This document shows, one piece after another, positions 7,908 to 15,245 of a stretch of DNA of 64,000 bases (position 1 is its first letter; each line of letters begins with the position of its first letter). Made by a program: the position numbers and the translations under genes. A model generated the notes under the pieces. The model saw only the letters and a list, made by a program, of their open reading frames with translations, made no database searches and was not told the DNA's origin. The DNA is taken from positions 2,666,001-2,730,000 of the forward strand of contig NZ_CP033459.1 of NCBI RefSeq assembly GCF_003265305.2, read 5' to 3'. Source of the stretch: Pseudoprevotella muciniphila. Lineage in GTDB: Bacteria > Bacteroidota > Bacteroidia > Bacteroidales > Bacteroidaceae.

Positions 7908-9170
7908 TTAGTTTTTGTGCATATCCCAAATAGACAAGACTTTCCTGCGTATAGCACTGAAATTAAGCACAGCCATAAGTGCGAATAGTACAAGTCCGAC
8001 GATGGTACTGGGAACAGTGCCGGCAGCCTCATATTTCGGTGAGAGGTCGCCAAACATGGGTAAATAATAAGAACGGGAAAGAACAGTTAAAACAACAGCC
8101 AAAACAAGCACCAGAGCGTTGATGCCCAAGGCGAGCAGATGGAATGGTCTTGCAACGTCGCTCGGGGAGTGGCCTATCAAAAGCAAATTGTCGATTTTCT
8201 CAGTATGCTTCTGAAGGAGCAGGAATATGCTGAGAAGGAGCAGGTAGAAGGCGAGTGTGCAGATGACAAGTCCTATGACCATGACAAGTACTACGATAAT
8301 ACGGAAAAACGTGGCAGCACGCGATGCGTCGGCATCATTGCCTTCTGTGTCGTAGTTGTGTTCTTGCAGATATTTGGTAATGTTTTCGTCTGCAAGGTTT
8401 TTTACGCGGACGACAAGGCGCGAGGCACTTGTCTTTTCATTATTCTCGTACGTGTTGTCCTGCACGTTTTTTGTTGTCAGTTCTTCGTTCATGGCATCCA
8501 TAAACGGTTGAGGTACGAGAATGGTGTTCAGCCGTCGGGAGAAGCCAACAACACGGCCTAACAGGTGTTTTTGACCTTTGTTGCCTTGCAAGAATAACTG
8601 TATCCCGATTTTCTTAACAGTGCCCTCTGATATGGTCGGTAATCCCCGGCTCGTAGCGAAGCCGAAATTATAAAGATTGAGGTAATTGTGCGGAAGAATT
8701 ATAGGAACGATGCTGTCGCCAGGCGTGTATGACCATTCTGAGAGGTCCACGTCGATGTATTCGTTCGGTATCGACTCAAAAAACATTTCTGTTGAGTACT
8801 GCATACCAAGAAGTTTGTTGCCAATGGTGGCATATACACCATAGCGCGATGGTGTGAAAAGTGCCAGATCTTCCACAAATGGCTGTTCGCGCAACTCTTC
8901 TATCTCGCTCTTGCGAAAAACCTGAGGAGAGGCAGTAAGCGTGCGAGCCATATTCACACGCTTGTTCACTACTATCTGCTCAGGTTTCATGAAACTGTCG
9001 TTACCCGTCAGCAGAGGAATTACATCTACATAAAACTGAACGGCAATCAAAATAATAGCCATGCCCAGCAGATTGGCAAGCGTGAAACCTGCCATCTGCC
9101 AAGCGCTGATTTGCTTGCCAAGCAGTTTGTAAACAAGCGTATGTCTGCTGTCGGTGTGAGAGCGATGCAT
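7908..9170 (-). CDS. FtsX/MacB-like ABC transporter permease-type protein
   Basis: From ATG 9170 this is a 420-residue inner-membrane protein. One membrane segment lies near the N-terminus (AGFTLANLLGMAIILIAVQF). A ~250-residue extracytoplasmic domain follows, then three C-terminal segments (FFRIIVVLVMVIGLVICTL; LLALGINALVLVLAVVLTVL; TIVGLVLFALMAVLNFS). This 1+3 layout is that of MacB/FtsX permeases. No ATPase gene is adjacent, so its partner and cargo are unknown. An upstream GTG (9206) extends the frame but lies inside the hairpin ending the preceding gene, so I prefer the ATG. Confidence 0.7.
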   Translation of the reverse strand: MHRSHTDSRHTLVYKLLGKQISAWQMAGFTLANLLGMAIILIAVQFYVDVIPLLTGNDSFMKPEQIVVNKRVNMARTLTASPQVFRKSEIEELREQPFVEDLALFTPSRYGVYATIGNKLLGMQYSTEMFFESIPNEYIDVDLSEWSYTPGDSIVPIILPHNYLNLYNFGFATSRGLPTISEGTVKKIGIQLFLQGNKGQKHLLGRVVGFSRRLNTILVPQPFMDAMNEELTTKNVQDNTYENNEKTSASRLVVRVKNLADENITKYLQEHNYDTEGNDADASRAATFFRIIVVLVMVIGLVICTLAFYLLLLSIFLLLQKHTEKIDNLLLIGHSPSDVARPFHLLALGINALVLVLAVVLTVLSRSYYLPMFGDLSPKYEAAGTVPSTIVGLVLFALMAVLNFSAIRRKVLSIWDMHKN

Positions 9171-9173
9171 ATT

Positions 9174-9214
9174 TTGGAAAATATAGTGAAGAGTGACTAA
9201 CGCCACTCTTCACT
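9174..9214 (-). terminator. Hairpin after the DUF4836-type gene, overlapping the upstream GTG of the permease frame
   Basis: AGTGAAGAGTG (9185-9195) and CACTCTTCACT (9204-9214) are perfect 11-bp arms with an 8-nt loop, starting 9 bp after the lipoprotein stop. On the minus strand TATATTTTCC follows, a modest T-run, so it may be a leaky terminator or a processing hairpin. Confidence 0.55.
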
Positions 9215-9223
9215 CTTAATCAT

Positions 9224-10825
9224 TCAATTCAAGTCCATTTCCTTATTTGATGTGTCTGCAGAAGAATAGTCTGGCTCGTACATTCTTACTCGGTTGTTGA
9301 AGGCGTCGTAAAGGTCGTAGGCGAGGTCTATCAGGCTCGCTGCAGGTGTCTTTGCCTTGTCCTTCGTTACGAGGCGGAGCACATATTTGCCCTGTCCTTC
9401 ATAGAATAATTCAGCATAGTCGCAAATCTTTGCCAATTTTTTGACTATCTCTGCATCTTCTGAATTATCACTGTTTGCCATCTTTTCGAGTGCTGTAAAT
9501 CCCAAGCGCACGTAAAGTTTCTTGCCCTTAATGTCGTTCATGCTGTATGCATTGGCAGGTTGGGTGAAGATTGTTGGCGACTCGCCCATGGCAATGTACG
9601 ATATGTTGTTTTTGTAGCCGAAACTGGCATTGAACGCGCCTGCGCCAGCAGCACCGTTGCCCGGTTGCTTAATGAGGTATTCTTGTTCACCTACTTTCTG
9701 TGCCTGTCCTTCTGTTATTTGTGCCAATAGGTTGACTATCGCATCGTCCTTCGTCTGTACGTAGGCAGACATGACGGGCAGTTGTTCCTGCATCTTGACA
9801 TCGGTAATGTTTATGGCGAGGTCGCCATTCACAGAGGGCAGTAATTTATATATTTCATTGTTGTCGCCCGATTCTTCCAGTAGCCCCGCGTCTTTCAGTG
9901 CGTCAAGAATATGCTGGCCATTGATGTTTGCAATAACAGAAAGACCGTCCTTTGAAATGTATTTCAGCAAGTCGCCTTTCACGTCACCCAATTTTTCGTC
10001 ATTCTTCTTAAGGTATTCTGTCCATTGGCTCGATGTAGTGAGGAATTCACCAGTAACCGCCATCTCGCCGTTGTCTAAAGTAAGGTCGAACATGTATGTG
10101 GCATCCTTCAACTTCACGTCTTTGGGAAGCAGTTCATCGACTTGCTTGATGCGTTCTTCTTTTACAATTTTGTCAAGACCTTTACCGTTGAAGAGAATCT
10201 GCATCACACCACCGCTGTTGCCCATCTTCTTGAATTCTTCAGAATCAGCGAAGGAAGGCGCATCGTTTTTATCCATCTTCTTTGCGATGTCAGCAACAAA
10301 GGCTTCAGAGTCTTTGTTTTCGTTAATGTCGCCGCAATAGAACCAATCGTCATCGAAAACGATGTATGAGCCGCCGGCTTCCACGTAACTCACGCCGTCG
10401 CTCGTCTCTTTCACCTTTTTAGAGTCCACTTCTTTGGCAAAGGCGTTGATGAGGTCGGCGAAATCGCTTTCGCTGTGCAGGGCGCCGACGACAGCCGTTT
10501 CTTCGTACGAACCATCTTTGCTTGCATAGAGGAATACGGGTTTACGAAGGTCAAGACCAGATGTGGCAGGCTTATCGAAAATCTGTTCAATCCTGTCGCG
10601 CAAATCTCGGCTGAGGTCGCTCTCTTTCAGTGCATCTGTCAGGCTTTTCTTAACCTTGGAGTTCTCCTGCAGACCGCATTTCTCCACAGTCTGCTTCACG
10701 TCGAGACGCATAACGAAATATGCATCATCAGGAATCATCTTGGCATACTTCAGGTCGTCCGTACAAGATGACATAAACAATGCCAAAAGCGCAAACAGCG
10801 CTAAATAAACATTCTTAATCTTCAT
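9224..10825 (-). CDS. DUF4836-family lipoprotein
   Basis: This is a 533-residue probable lipoprotein: a short lysine-bearing start, a hydrophobic stretch and lipobox FMSSC with C21, then TDD, suggesting outer-membrane export. The start of the mature part (MIPDDAYFVMRLDVKQ) and the alternating beta/alpha pattern match the DUF4836 family of Bacteroidales, whose function is not known. A second similar segment around residues 270-330 (KYISKDGLSVIANING) suggests an internal duplication. It is followed by a hairpin and then the FtsX-like gene on the same strand; a functional link is only positional. Confidence 0.75.
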   Translation of the reverse strand: MKIKNVYLALFALLALFMSSCTDDLKYAKMIPDDAYFVMRLDVKQTVEKCGLQENSKVKKSLTDALKESDLSRDLRDRIEQIFDKPATSGLDLRKPVFLYASKDGSYEETAVVGALHSESDFADLINAFAKEVDSKKVKETSDGVSYVEAGGSYIVFDDDWFYCGDINENKDSEAFVADIAKKMDKNDAPSFADSEEFKKMGNSGGVMQILFNGKGLDKIVKEERIKQVDELLPKDVKLKDATYMFDLTLDNGEMAVTGEFLTTSSQWTEYLKKNDEKLGDVKGDLLKYISKDGLSVIANINGQHILDALKDAGLLEESGDNNEIYKLLPSVNGDLAINITDVKMQEQLPVMSAYVQTKDDAIVNLLAQITEGQAQKVGEQEYLIKQPGNGAAGAGAFNASFGYKNNISYIAMGESPTIFTQPANAYSMNDIKGKKLYVRLGFTALEKMANSDNSEDAEIVKKLAKICDYAELFYEGQGKYVLRLVTKDKAKTPAASLIDLAYDLYDAFNNRVRMYEPDYSSADTSNKEMDLN

Positions 10826-10861
10826 AATTTTTGTTTTTAAGAGTTATAAATACAATTTTTG

Positions 10862-10869
10862 CAAATGTA
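10862..10869 (-). promoter_or_regulatory. Promoter -7 element of the DUF4836-type gene
   Basis: TACATTTG on the minus strand (10869-10862), 36 bp before the ATG at 10825. An ATTG near 10891-10888 could act as a weak -33. Confidence 0.45.
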
Positions 10870-10911
10870 TAAAATTTTCTCATTATGCAATGTGCATCTG
10901 CGCGGTTTATT

Positions 10912-10950
10912 GAAAAAATCTGGCTGTAACCGCAAAAACGGATTACAGCC
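10912..10950 (-). terminator. Terminator of the zinc-ribbon membrane protein gene
   Basis: GGCTGTAA (10950-10943) pairs with TTACAGCC (10929-10922), extended by an inner CCG/CGG, followed on the minus strand by AGATTTTTT. It lies 50 bp after the stop at 11001. Confidence 0.75.
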
Positions 10951-11000
10951 GGAGTCGGATTTCAAGTAATCTTCAATGTTGTTTTTCAAAAGTTGGAACT

Positions 11001-11888
11001 TTACATTGTTTCGTTATTTTTCTCAAAATAGAAACCATAGACCTTTCCAGACGGCTTGTTAATGAACGTTCCTGCATAGGTGCCGTTGCTGTTGATAGAA
11101 CCGGTAAAGCGTCCGGTATTTGCTTCGGTTTTCCCTTCGTATTCTTCAAGAATCATTCTGCCATCGTCTTCAATGTACCCTCTCAGCCGTATATTCTGGT
11201 CGCTATGGTTGTCATAGTAGCCCCATCCTTCAACATTGTATTTGTCGGTCGTAAGAAATAAATGGATGCCATATTGACCTATTTTCCCTCTTAGGCTTGT
11301 TTGAAGATATTTTGTCTGAGAGTACGTTTCTTCACCCCATTTTATTGAAACAGGGGTACCTGTATTTATGGCTGGTGAGACGCTTGGCGTAGGAGTCACA
11401 GTCTCTTTTTTGTTGTAGCCGTTGTTTGAGATAGGATCTTTTTGTGGTTTATTCACAGGTGCGATTTGTTGAGAACCAACTCTTTTCGCAGGGGTTGTAG
11501 GAGGTACATAAACGTTTTCCTTTTCGATTATGTAATCATTGTTATTAGTGTTATTGTCTGATTGATTGTGAGAAACTTCTTTTTGTGGGGAATTTGAAGT
11601 CTTCTGATCAGGTTTATTGGTGTTGTACTCTTGAGCAATGCTTTCATCAGATTTTTTATTGCTATCCCATTGGTTATATAAATAGAAACCGATGAAAACG
11701 ACCGCTGCAATGGCAATAATGCCCTGTGTAACTGCTTTTATGACATTATATATTCCGTTGTCGTTCGTATGTTTCGTAGAGATTTCGGGAGATGATTTGT
11801 AAAGTCTGGAAGGTGAACCGCAGTAGGGGCAGAAGTGGTCGCCTGTTTCCAATTCATGCCCGCAGTATGTACATCTGTAAATAGCCAT
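11001..11888 (-). CDS. Zinc-ribbon membrane protein of unknown function
   Basis: This 295-residue protein opens with a zinc ribbon (CTYC at 6-9, CPYC at 19-22). A single membrane segment near 48-70 (VIKAVTQGIIAIAAVVFIGFY) follows, then a low-complexity linker of about 100 residues rich in N, Q, P, K and T. A C-terminal beta-rich domain (about 185-290) reads like a repeat-built barrel (KIGQYGIHLFLTTDKYNVEGWGYY, GRFTGSINSNGTYAGTF). The layout suggests a cytoplasmic zinc ribbon anchored in the inner membrane with an exported sensor or binding domain. I do not recognise the C-terminal family. It lies downstream of two small secreted proteins on the same strand. Confidence 0.65.
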   Translation of the reverse strand: MAIYRCTYCGHELETGDHFCPYCGSPSRLYKSSPEISTKHTNDNGIYNVIKAVTQGIIAIAAVVFIGFYLYNQWDSNKKSDESIAQEYNTNKPDQKTSNSPQKEVSHNQSDNNTNNNDYIIEKENVYVPPTTPAKRVGSQQIAPVNKPQKDPISNNGYNKKETVTPTPSVSPAINTGTPVSIKWGEETYSQTKYLQTSLRGKIGQYGIHLFLTTDKYNVEGWGYYDNHSDQNIRLRGYIEDDGRMILEEYEGKTEANTGRFTGSINSNGTYAGTFINKPSGKVYGFYFEKNNETM

Positions 11889-11938
11889 TTTTAGTAATGA
11901 TTATAAGGTTGAAGATTATAGTAAGATTTGAGGTTGAA

Positions 11939-11973
11939 ATCGGGTGTGACAATGGCATTATGCCACACCCGAT
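11939..11973 (-). terminator. Three-part hairpin after the first small secreted protein gene
   Basis: ATCGGGTGTG (11939-11948) and CACACCCGAT (11964-11973) are perfect 10-bp arms enclosing a second small palindrome GGCATTATGCC. The following minus-strand bases (TTCAACC) are not T-rich, so it may be a processing or stability hairpin rather than a terminator. It lies 70 bp after the stop at 12043. Confidence 0.5.
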
Positions 11974-12042
11974 AGTAGTCAATTTGAAGATAATGTGAGA
12001 AAATTTCTTTTGTCGTAGTTCTTGGAGATTATTGCAAATCTG

Positions 12043-12531
12043 TTACAACCGGATTTCTGTGTCCATCGCAACATGGGCAACGACTTCTGTGCCAGCCTGT
12101 GCTTCTGCGCGTTCTCCGCAGATGAAACAGCAGGGTATAGCGGCAAAGCAGAAGAGTAATACCGAAAGTGTAGTGCGATTATCTCCCTTAACATAAAGGT
12201 CGCCATTAGAGAGTGGGACTGAATATCCATTCATTAAGTCAACCTCATTGAGTTTAATACCTAAACGACCTCTTGTTCCCCACCATGAGGAACGCTTGGC
12301 TTCATATACGGTACCGACTACCGGTGTGCCATATTTAATGGCTACCTTGCCATCGACTATGACATCGTTCGACACAGTGAATTGTACCTTGTCGCCAACA
12401 TCTACTTTCGCGCCACGTACGTTGTTGACCAATTTGCAATGAACTCTTGTTCCTGCCGGAATAGTAAATTTTTGGGCTGCAATGCTCAGAGTCATCAATG
12501 ACATCAGAGCAATAAATAAAAATTTTTTCAT
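12043..12531 (-). CDS. Small exported protein of unknown function
   Basis: A 162-residue protein with a signal peptide (MKKFLFIALMSLMTLSIAAQ). The mature part begins with KFTIPAGTRVHCKLVNN and has a VDVGDKVQFTVSNDV beta-strand pattern, like small beta-barrel domains. A hydrophobic cysteine-bearing stretch (TTLSVLLFCFAAIPCCFICG) follows at about 120-139 and could be a membrane segment. Its neighbour at 12650-13093 has the same plan: signal peptide, beta region, a D(L/I)Y(V/I)(K/R)G segment, a hydrophobic stretch, and a short tail. The two are probably old tandem duplicates. I do not recognise the family. Confidence 0.6.
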   Translation of the reverse strand: MKKFLFIALMSLMTLSIAAQKFTIPAGTRVHCKLVNNVRGAKVDVGDKVQFTVSNDVIVDGKVAIKYGTPVVGTVYEAKRSSWWGTRGRLGIKLNEVDLMNGYSVPLSNGDLYVKGDNRTTLSVLLFCFAAIPCCFICGERAEAQAGTEVVAHVAMDTEIRL

Positions 12532-12649
12532 AAATTGTGAGTATTTAGGAGGTTAATAAAAACAATCGCATTACTGTTTAGCGTCTTCCAGTTTTGGGAA
12601 TATGTATAAAACTCCTCTAAGAAAGCAATACATCAAGATTGTGAGGATT

Positions 12650-13093
12650 TTATTTCAGTGTAAGGACAAATCGATCTTCTTCTTTGATTTTTGCTCCTGT
12701 ACCAGGTACAAACACCATAATTACAGTCCAGCTAAGCCAAAATTTGACATTGCATCTGTTCTTGCCGCGTATATAGATGTCATCGTGTTCTAAAGGGATG
12801 AGTTTATTAGGGGTTTCTATGTAAAGTGGACGTAGAACCATGTATCCTTCTTGTCCAAAAATGTTGCTTTTTCTACGTTGCATTACTTTACAAATTATAG
12901 GGCAGGTAATAAGTGATTTGTCTGTTGCATTTTCTACTCTAAGAGCTTTAACCTCTGATCCCACCTTGAAATTACTACTGGAGGCAATTTCGGGACTTAA
13001 ATAGCGCATTGCTATAATTTCTTTATTAGAGTTTTGGGCGTTTGAGCAAATGGCGATAGTAAAAGCCATCATTAAAATTAAAATTCTTTTCAT
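12650..13093 (-). CDS. Small exported protein, distant paralogue of its downstream neighbour
   Basis: A 147-residue protein with a signal peptide (MKRILILMMAFTIAICSNAQ). Its mature part contains FKVGSEVKALRVENATDKS, then HDDIYIRGKNR, a hydrophobic stretch (VKFWLSWTVIMVFVPG) and a short charged tail. This parallels the protein at 12043-12531. The promoter has a -7 element at 13151-13144. An upstream 21-bp-phased direct repeat (13192-13219) recurs before the neighbouring LytTR gene, so it is probably a target of that regulator (inference). Function unknown. Confidence 0.6.
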   Translation of the reverse strand: MKRILILMMAFTIAICSNAQNSNKEIIAMRYLSPEIASSSNFKVGSEVKALRVENATDKSLITCPIICKVMQRRKSNIFGQEGYMVLRPLYIETPNKLIPLEHDDIYIRGKNRCNVKFWLSWTVIMVFVPGTGAKIKEEDRFVLTLK

Positions 13094-13143
13094 TGTGTTT
13101 ATTTTAATAAGTTAGTAATGTTCGTATTCTATGTTGTGTCTTA

Positions 13144-13151
13144 CAAATTTA
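13144..13151 (-). promoter_or_regulatory. Promoter -7 element of the small exported protein gene
   Basis: TAAATTTG on the minus strand, 50 bp before the ATG at 13093. The LytTR-type direct repeat begins 41 bp upstream of it, an activator-like distance. Confidence 0.55.
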
Positions 13152-13191
13152 GAGATAAAGGGGAAGGAAATGAGGTGGCGGGAAGGGGAAA

Positions 13192-13219
13192 GGTACGAAC
13201 TGTGTTTTGTAGGGTATGA
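13192..13219. promoter_or_regulatory. LytTR-type operator, copy 1
   Basis: GGTACGA (13192-13198) and GGTATGA (13213-13219) form an imperfect direct repeat with a 21-bp period. LytTR proteins such as AgrA and ComE bind pairs of short direct repeats about two helical turns apart. It sits upstream of the -7 element of the small exported protein gene. The 14-bp spacer also resembles that of copy 2. Confidence 0.6.
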
Positions 13220-13254
13220 GTTTTCTCTTTACCGCCATGAAGCTTCTCCTTTTC

Positions 13255-13665
13255 TTATTCTGCCGGCATGGGGTTTTGCCTTTCTGCATCGCGTTTTTCC
13301 ATGATGGTAATGAGTTCGCGCAAGGCTGGTGGGGTGCATTCCACCTGGATTTTCTTTTCCGTTCCGAAGGGATTGCCTATGAAAGTGAGTTTGCGGGCTG
13401 CAGGATGAATGTGCATCACGTGGTTAAGGTTGATCAAGTACGTGCGTCCCACGAGTGCGAAGTCGCGTTTCCATATTTCGGGTGCCTGTTGCTCAATCAT
13501 GCGTGCCACTTCGGCGCGCTGGTAACTCACGGTTTCTATCACGTGTCCGTTGGAGAGGTGGATGTCGCAGTAGTTGCCGTCGGCTTTTACATACACAATG
13601 TCGTTGAATGGGATATAATAAACTTCATTGAAGTTTTTGATAATCAGCTTTTGTGGTGTGTCCAT
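13255..13665 (-). CDS. Stand-alone LytTR DNA-binding regulator
   Basis: This 136-residue protein is essentially one LytTR domain (residues ~8-108): IIKNFNEVYYIPFNDIVYVKADGNYCDI, then VGRTYLINLNHVMHI, the recognition region and the RKLTF strand. There is no receiver domain, no membrane segment and no kinase beside it, so the signal input is not visible. It most likely acts by binding paired direct repeats. Two matching repeats occur in the window: upstream of this gene (13763-13790) and upstream of the small exported protein gene (13192-13219). Autoregulation and control of the neighbour follow by inference. Confidence 0.88.
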   Translation of the reverse strand: MDTPQKLIIKNFNEVYYIPFNDIVYVKADGNYCDIHLSNGHVIETVSYQRAEVARMIEQQAPEIWKRDFALVGRTYLINLNHVMHIHPAARKLTFIGNPFGTEKKIQVECTPPALRELITIMEKRDAERQNPMPAE

Positions 13666-13762
13666 TGATGCTCGGTGGTGCTGTCAGATTGTTTTTCGTT
13701 TCTTATATTTCTGCTAAATTAGTGCAAAACATTGCATACTACAGCCCAAAAAAACAGGGGGG

Positions 13763-13790
13763 GGTACGAAGTGTGTTTCATAGGGTATGA
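13763..13790. promoter_or_regulatory. LytTR-type operator, copy 2 (autoregulatory)
   Basis: GGTACGA (13763-13769) and GGTATGA (13784-13790), again with a 21-bp period and the same orientation as copy 1. It ends 44 bp upstream of a -7-like TAATTTAG (13719-13712) before the LytTR start, close to the 41 bp seen at copy 1. Confidence 0.6.
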
Positions 13791-13800
13791 AAATATTCTT

Positions 13801-13840
13801 TTTGCAGAGAAAAACTTTGGAGGCTCATCAGAACCTCCAA
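13801..13840 (-). terminator. Terminator of the VWA/macro-like gene
   Basis: On the minus strand TTGGAGG (13840-13834) pairs with CCTCCAA (13823-13817), followed by AGTTTTTCTC. It lies 70 bp after the stop at 13912. Confidence 0.7.
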
Positions 13841-13911
13841 GTTCCTCTCATTCCTTTTGCTTTGCATACAAGCCGCGGGGTTAATTTCTGATGTATATTT
13901 CCCCTCTTTTA

Positions 13912-14991
13912 TTAAGCACCCCTTAACAGTATGTCGATAAATGATTTTGGAAGATAGATGTTGGGGATTGACATGGCTTCTACGAACAGGGGTGCTATCT
14001 GTTCATCGGTGTAGCCTGCATTTCCGCAACCGATGCGTGTAACGTAGAATCGCGTGTCGGGAAGCATTCTTGCGTGTTCTATGAAGTTCTCGATTGCGAG
14101 ATGGGTTTCCATGAAGCTGCATGATGTGGTGGGGATGGCGTACGATTGTCCTTGCGGACCTTCACCTCGTCCCCGGATGGCACCGAAGTGACGCACGGCA
14201 TACGCAGCTGCTCCGCCATCATGAATGCCATTCATGTCGCTGCCGAATACGAATACCTCGTCGGGCTGCAGCGATGTGATAGTATCCGGAGTAACACGTC
14301 CTTTCAGCTCTTCTTCATCGTAGAAGAAATTGCGACTTGACAGATACATCTTTTGGCGGAACTCATTCATGCTACTTGAAGTTTTCATGCGCATCCGAGC
14401 CTTTGAGAAGTATAAGTCTCTGCTGCTTCTTTGTCTGCTCCACATCCTGTTAGAGTCTTCTTCATTCGCTTCGAATTGCATACTGTTGTCGATATGGAAA
14501 CTTCTCGCTACGGATGCTGCATCGATGTTGGCACCGATGAAGTTGAAATTCCAGCCGAGTTCCTTGAAGCGGTCGATGAGTTCTACTATCTGTGCTCCAG
14601 TAAAGTGCTGTGAGTCATTCTCGTAGCCGTCTGTGATGATGGTTACTGATGCAAGTGCGCCTTCAGTCTTCGATGTCAGTTTCTCAAGGTCTTTAAGTGT
14701 GAAGCCTATGGCGTCATAGAGTGGTGTGCATCCCCATGGGCGGTAGTCTTTGTCGGAGATGTGCTTTGCTTCGTTAGCCGGAATGTTCTCACAAAGGTAT
14801 CGCGAGGGAACTTCAGAAGATGACTGGAAACAGTAGATTGACACATAGTGTTCCTGCGAGTCAGCGTTCTTTTCCTGAATGTTCTTGATGCTGTTGATGG
14901 TTTCGTTGCACCCGCTGATGGTGGAACTTACGAGGTGGGACATAGAGCCGCTCTCGTCGAGAATGATTAGGTTGAAAAATGTTGCTTTCAT
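13912..14991 (-). CDS. VWA domain fused to a macro-like (phage A1S_2505-type) domain
   Basis: This 359-residue protein has no signal peptide. Residues 1-200 are a von Willebrand A domain with an intact metal site: D12-E-S14-G-S16, a threonine in WGCTPLYDA (near 94) and the aspartate of IITDGYEND (near 125). From about residue 243 a second domain begins (EVFVFGSDMNGIHDGGAAAYA), with GRGEGPQGQSYAIPTT and VTRIGCGNAGYTDEQIAPLF. That pattern is the macro-domain-like 'phage non-structural protein A1S_2505' family as I remember it. A metal-dependent protein-binding domain joined to a possible ADP-ribose binder suggests a stress, conflict or signalling role, but none is known. It is transcribed alone and bounded by a terminator. 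Confidence 0.75.
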   Translation of the reverse strand: MKATFFNLIILDESGSMSHLVSSTISGCNETINSIKNIQEKNADSQEHYVSIYCFQSSSEVPSRYLCENIPANEAKHISDKDYRPWGCTPLYDAIGFTLKDLEKLTSKTEGALASVTIITDGYENDSQHFTGAQIVELIDRFKELGWNFNFIGANIDAASVARSFHIDNSMQFEANEEDSNRMWSRQRSSRDLYFSKARMRMKTSSSMNEFRQKMYLSSRNFFYDEEELKGRVTPDTITSLQPDEVFVFGSDMNGIHDGGAAAYAVRHFGAIRGRGEGPQGQSYAIPTTSCSFMETHLAIENFIEHARMLPDTRFYVTRIGCGNAGYTDEQIAPLFVEAMSIPNIYLPKSFIDILLRGA

Positions 14992-15045
14992 AGCATGAAG
15001 TGTTTGATGTTTTTATTGTTGTTAAATGTTTGATGAGTCTTTTTT

Positions 15046-15120
15046 AGGAGTGTCCTGCAAATTAGGTTTGAATAATTCTTCTTCAAGTCAGGTATGTTCC
15101 CTAATTCGTAGAACACTCCT
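15046..15120. repeat. 75-bp imperfect palindrome (MITE-like or structured RNA)
   Basis: The arms 15046-15066 and 15100-15120 match as inverted repeats over 21 bp with three differences. Each begins AGGAGTGT and ends AATTAGG. The 33-bp spacer holds a smaller TTGAA/TTCAA inverted repeat. It lies in the gap between the VWA/macro gene and the NUDIX gene. No transposase is visible. Confidence 0.45.
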
Positions 15121-15153
15121 TTACCCCCTTCGATAAGGGCGGTGCGCTGTGTT

Positions 15154-15236
15154 TTTCAGTTTTTCCTTTTTTTTGTTTGTTTTAGATTTTTGTTTTCTGT
15201 TTTTGTGTTTTTCTGTGTTTTTTTTAGTTTTAGAGT
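15154..15236. other. T-rich low-complexity stretch
   Basis: After the palindrome and a short CCCTT/AAGGG hairpin (around 15126-15139), the plus strand is almost entirely T-runs broken by G, C or A, ending just before the NUDIX stop at 15246. On the coding (minus) strand this is an A-rich 3' region, and I see no terminator hairpin in it. Confidence 0.5.
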
Positions 15237-15245
15237 GCTGCTTGT

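Noticed and set aside
14992-15160. Small gene on the minus strand across the 75-bp palindrome
   Set aside because: The frame lacks an ATG at a sensible place, overlaps the palindrome fully and runs into the next gene's start; the palindrome explains the sequence better.
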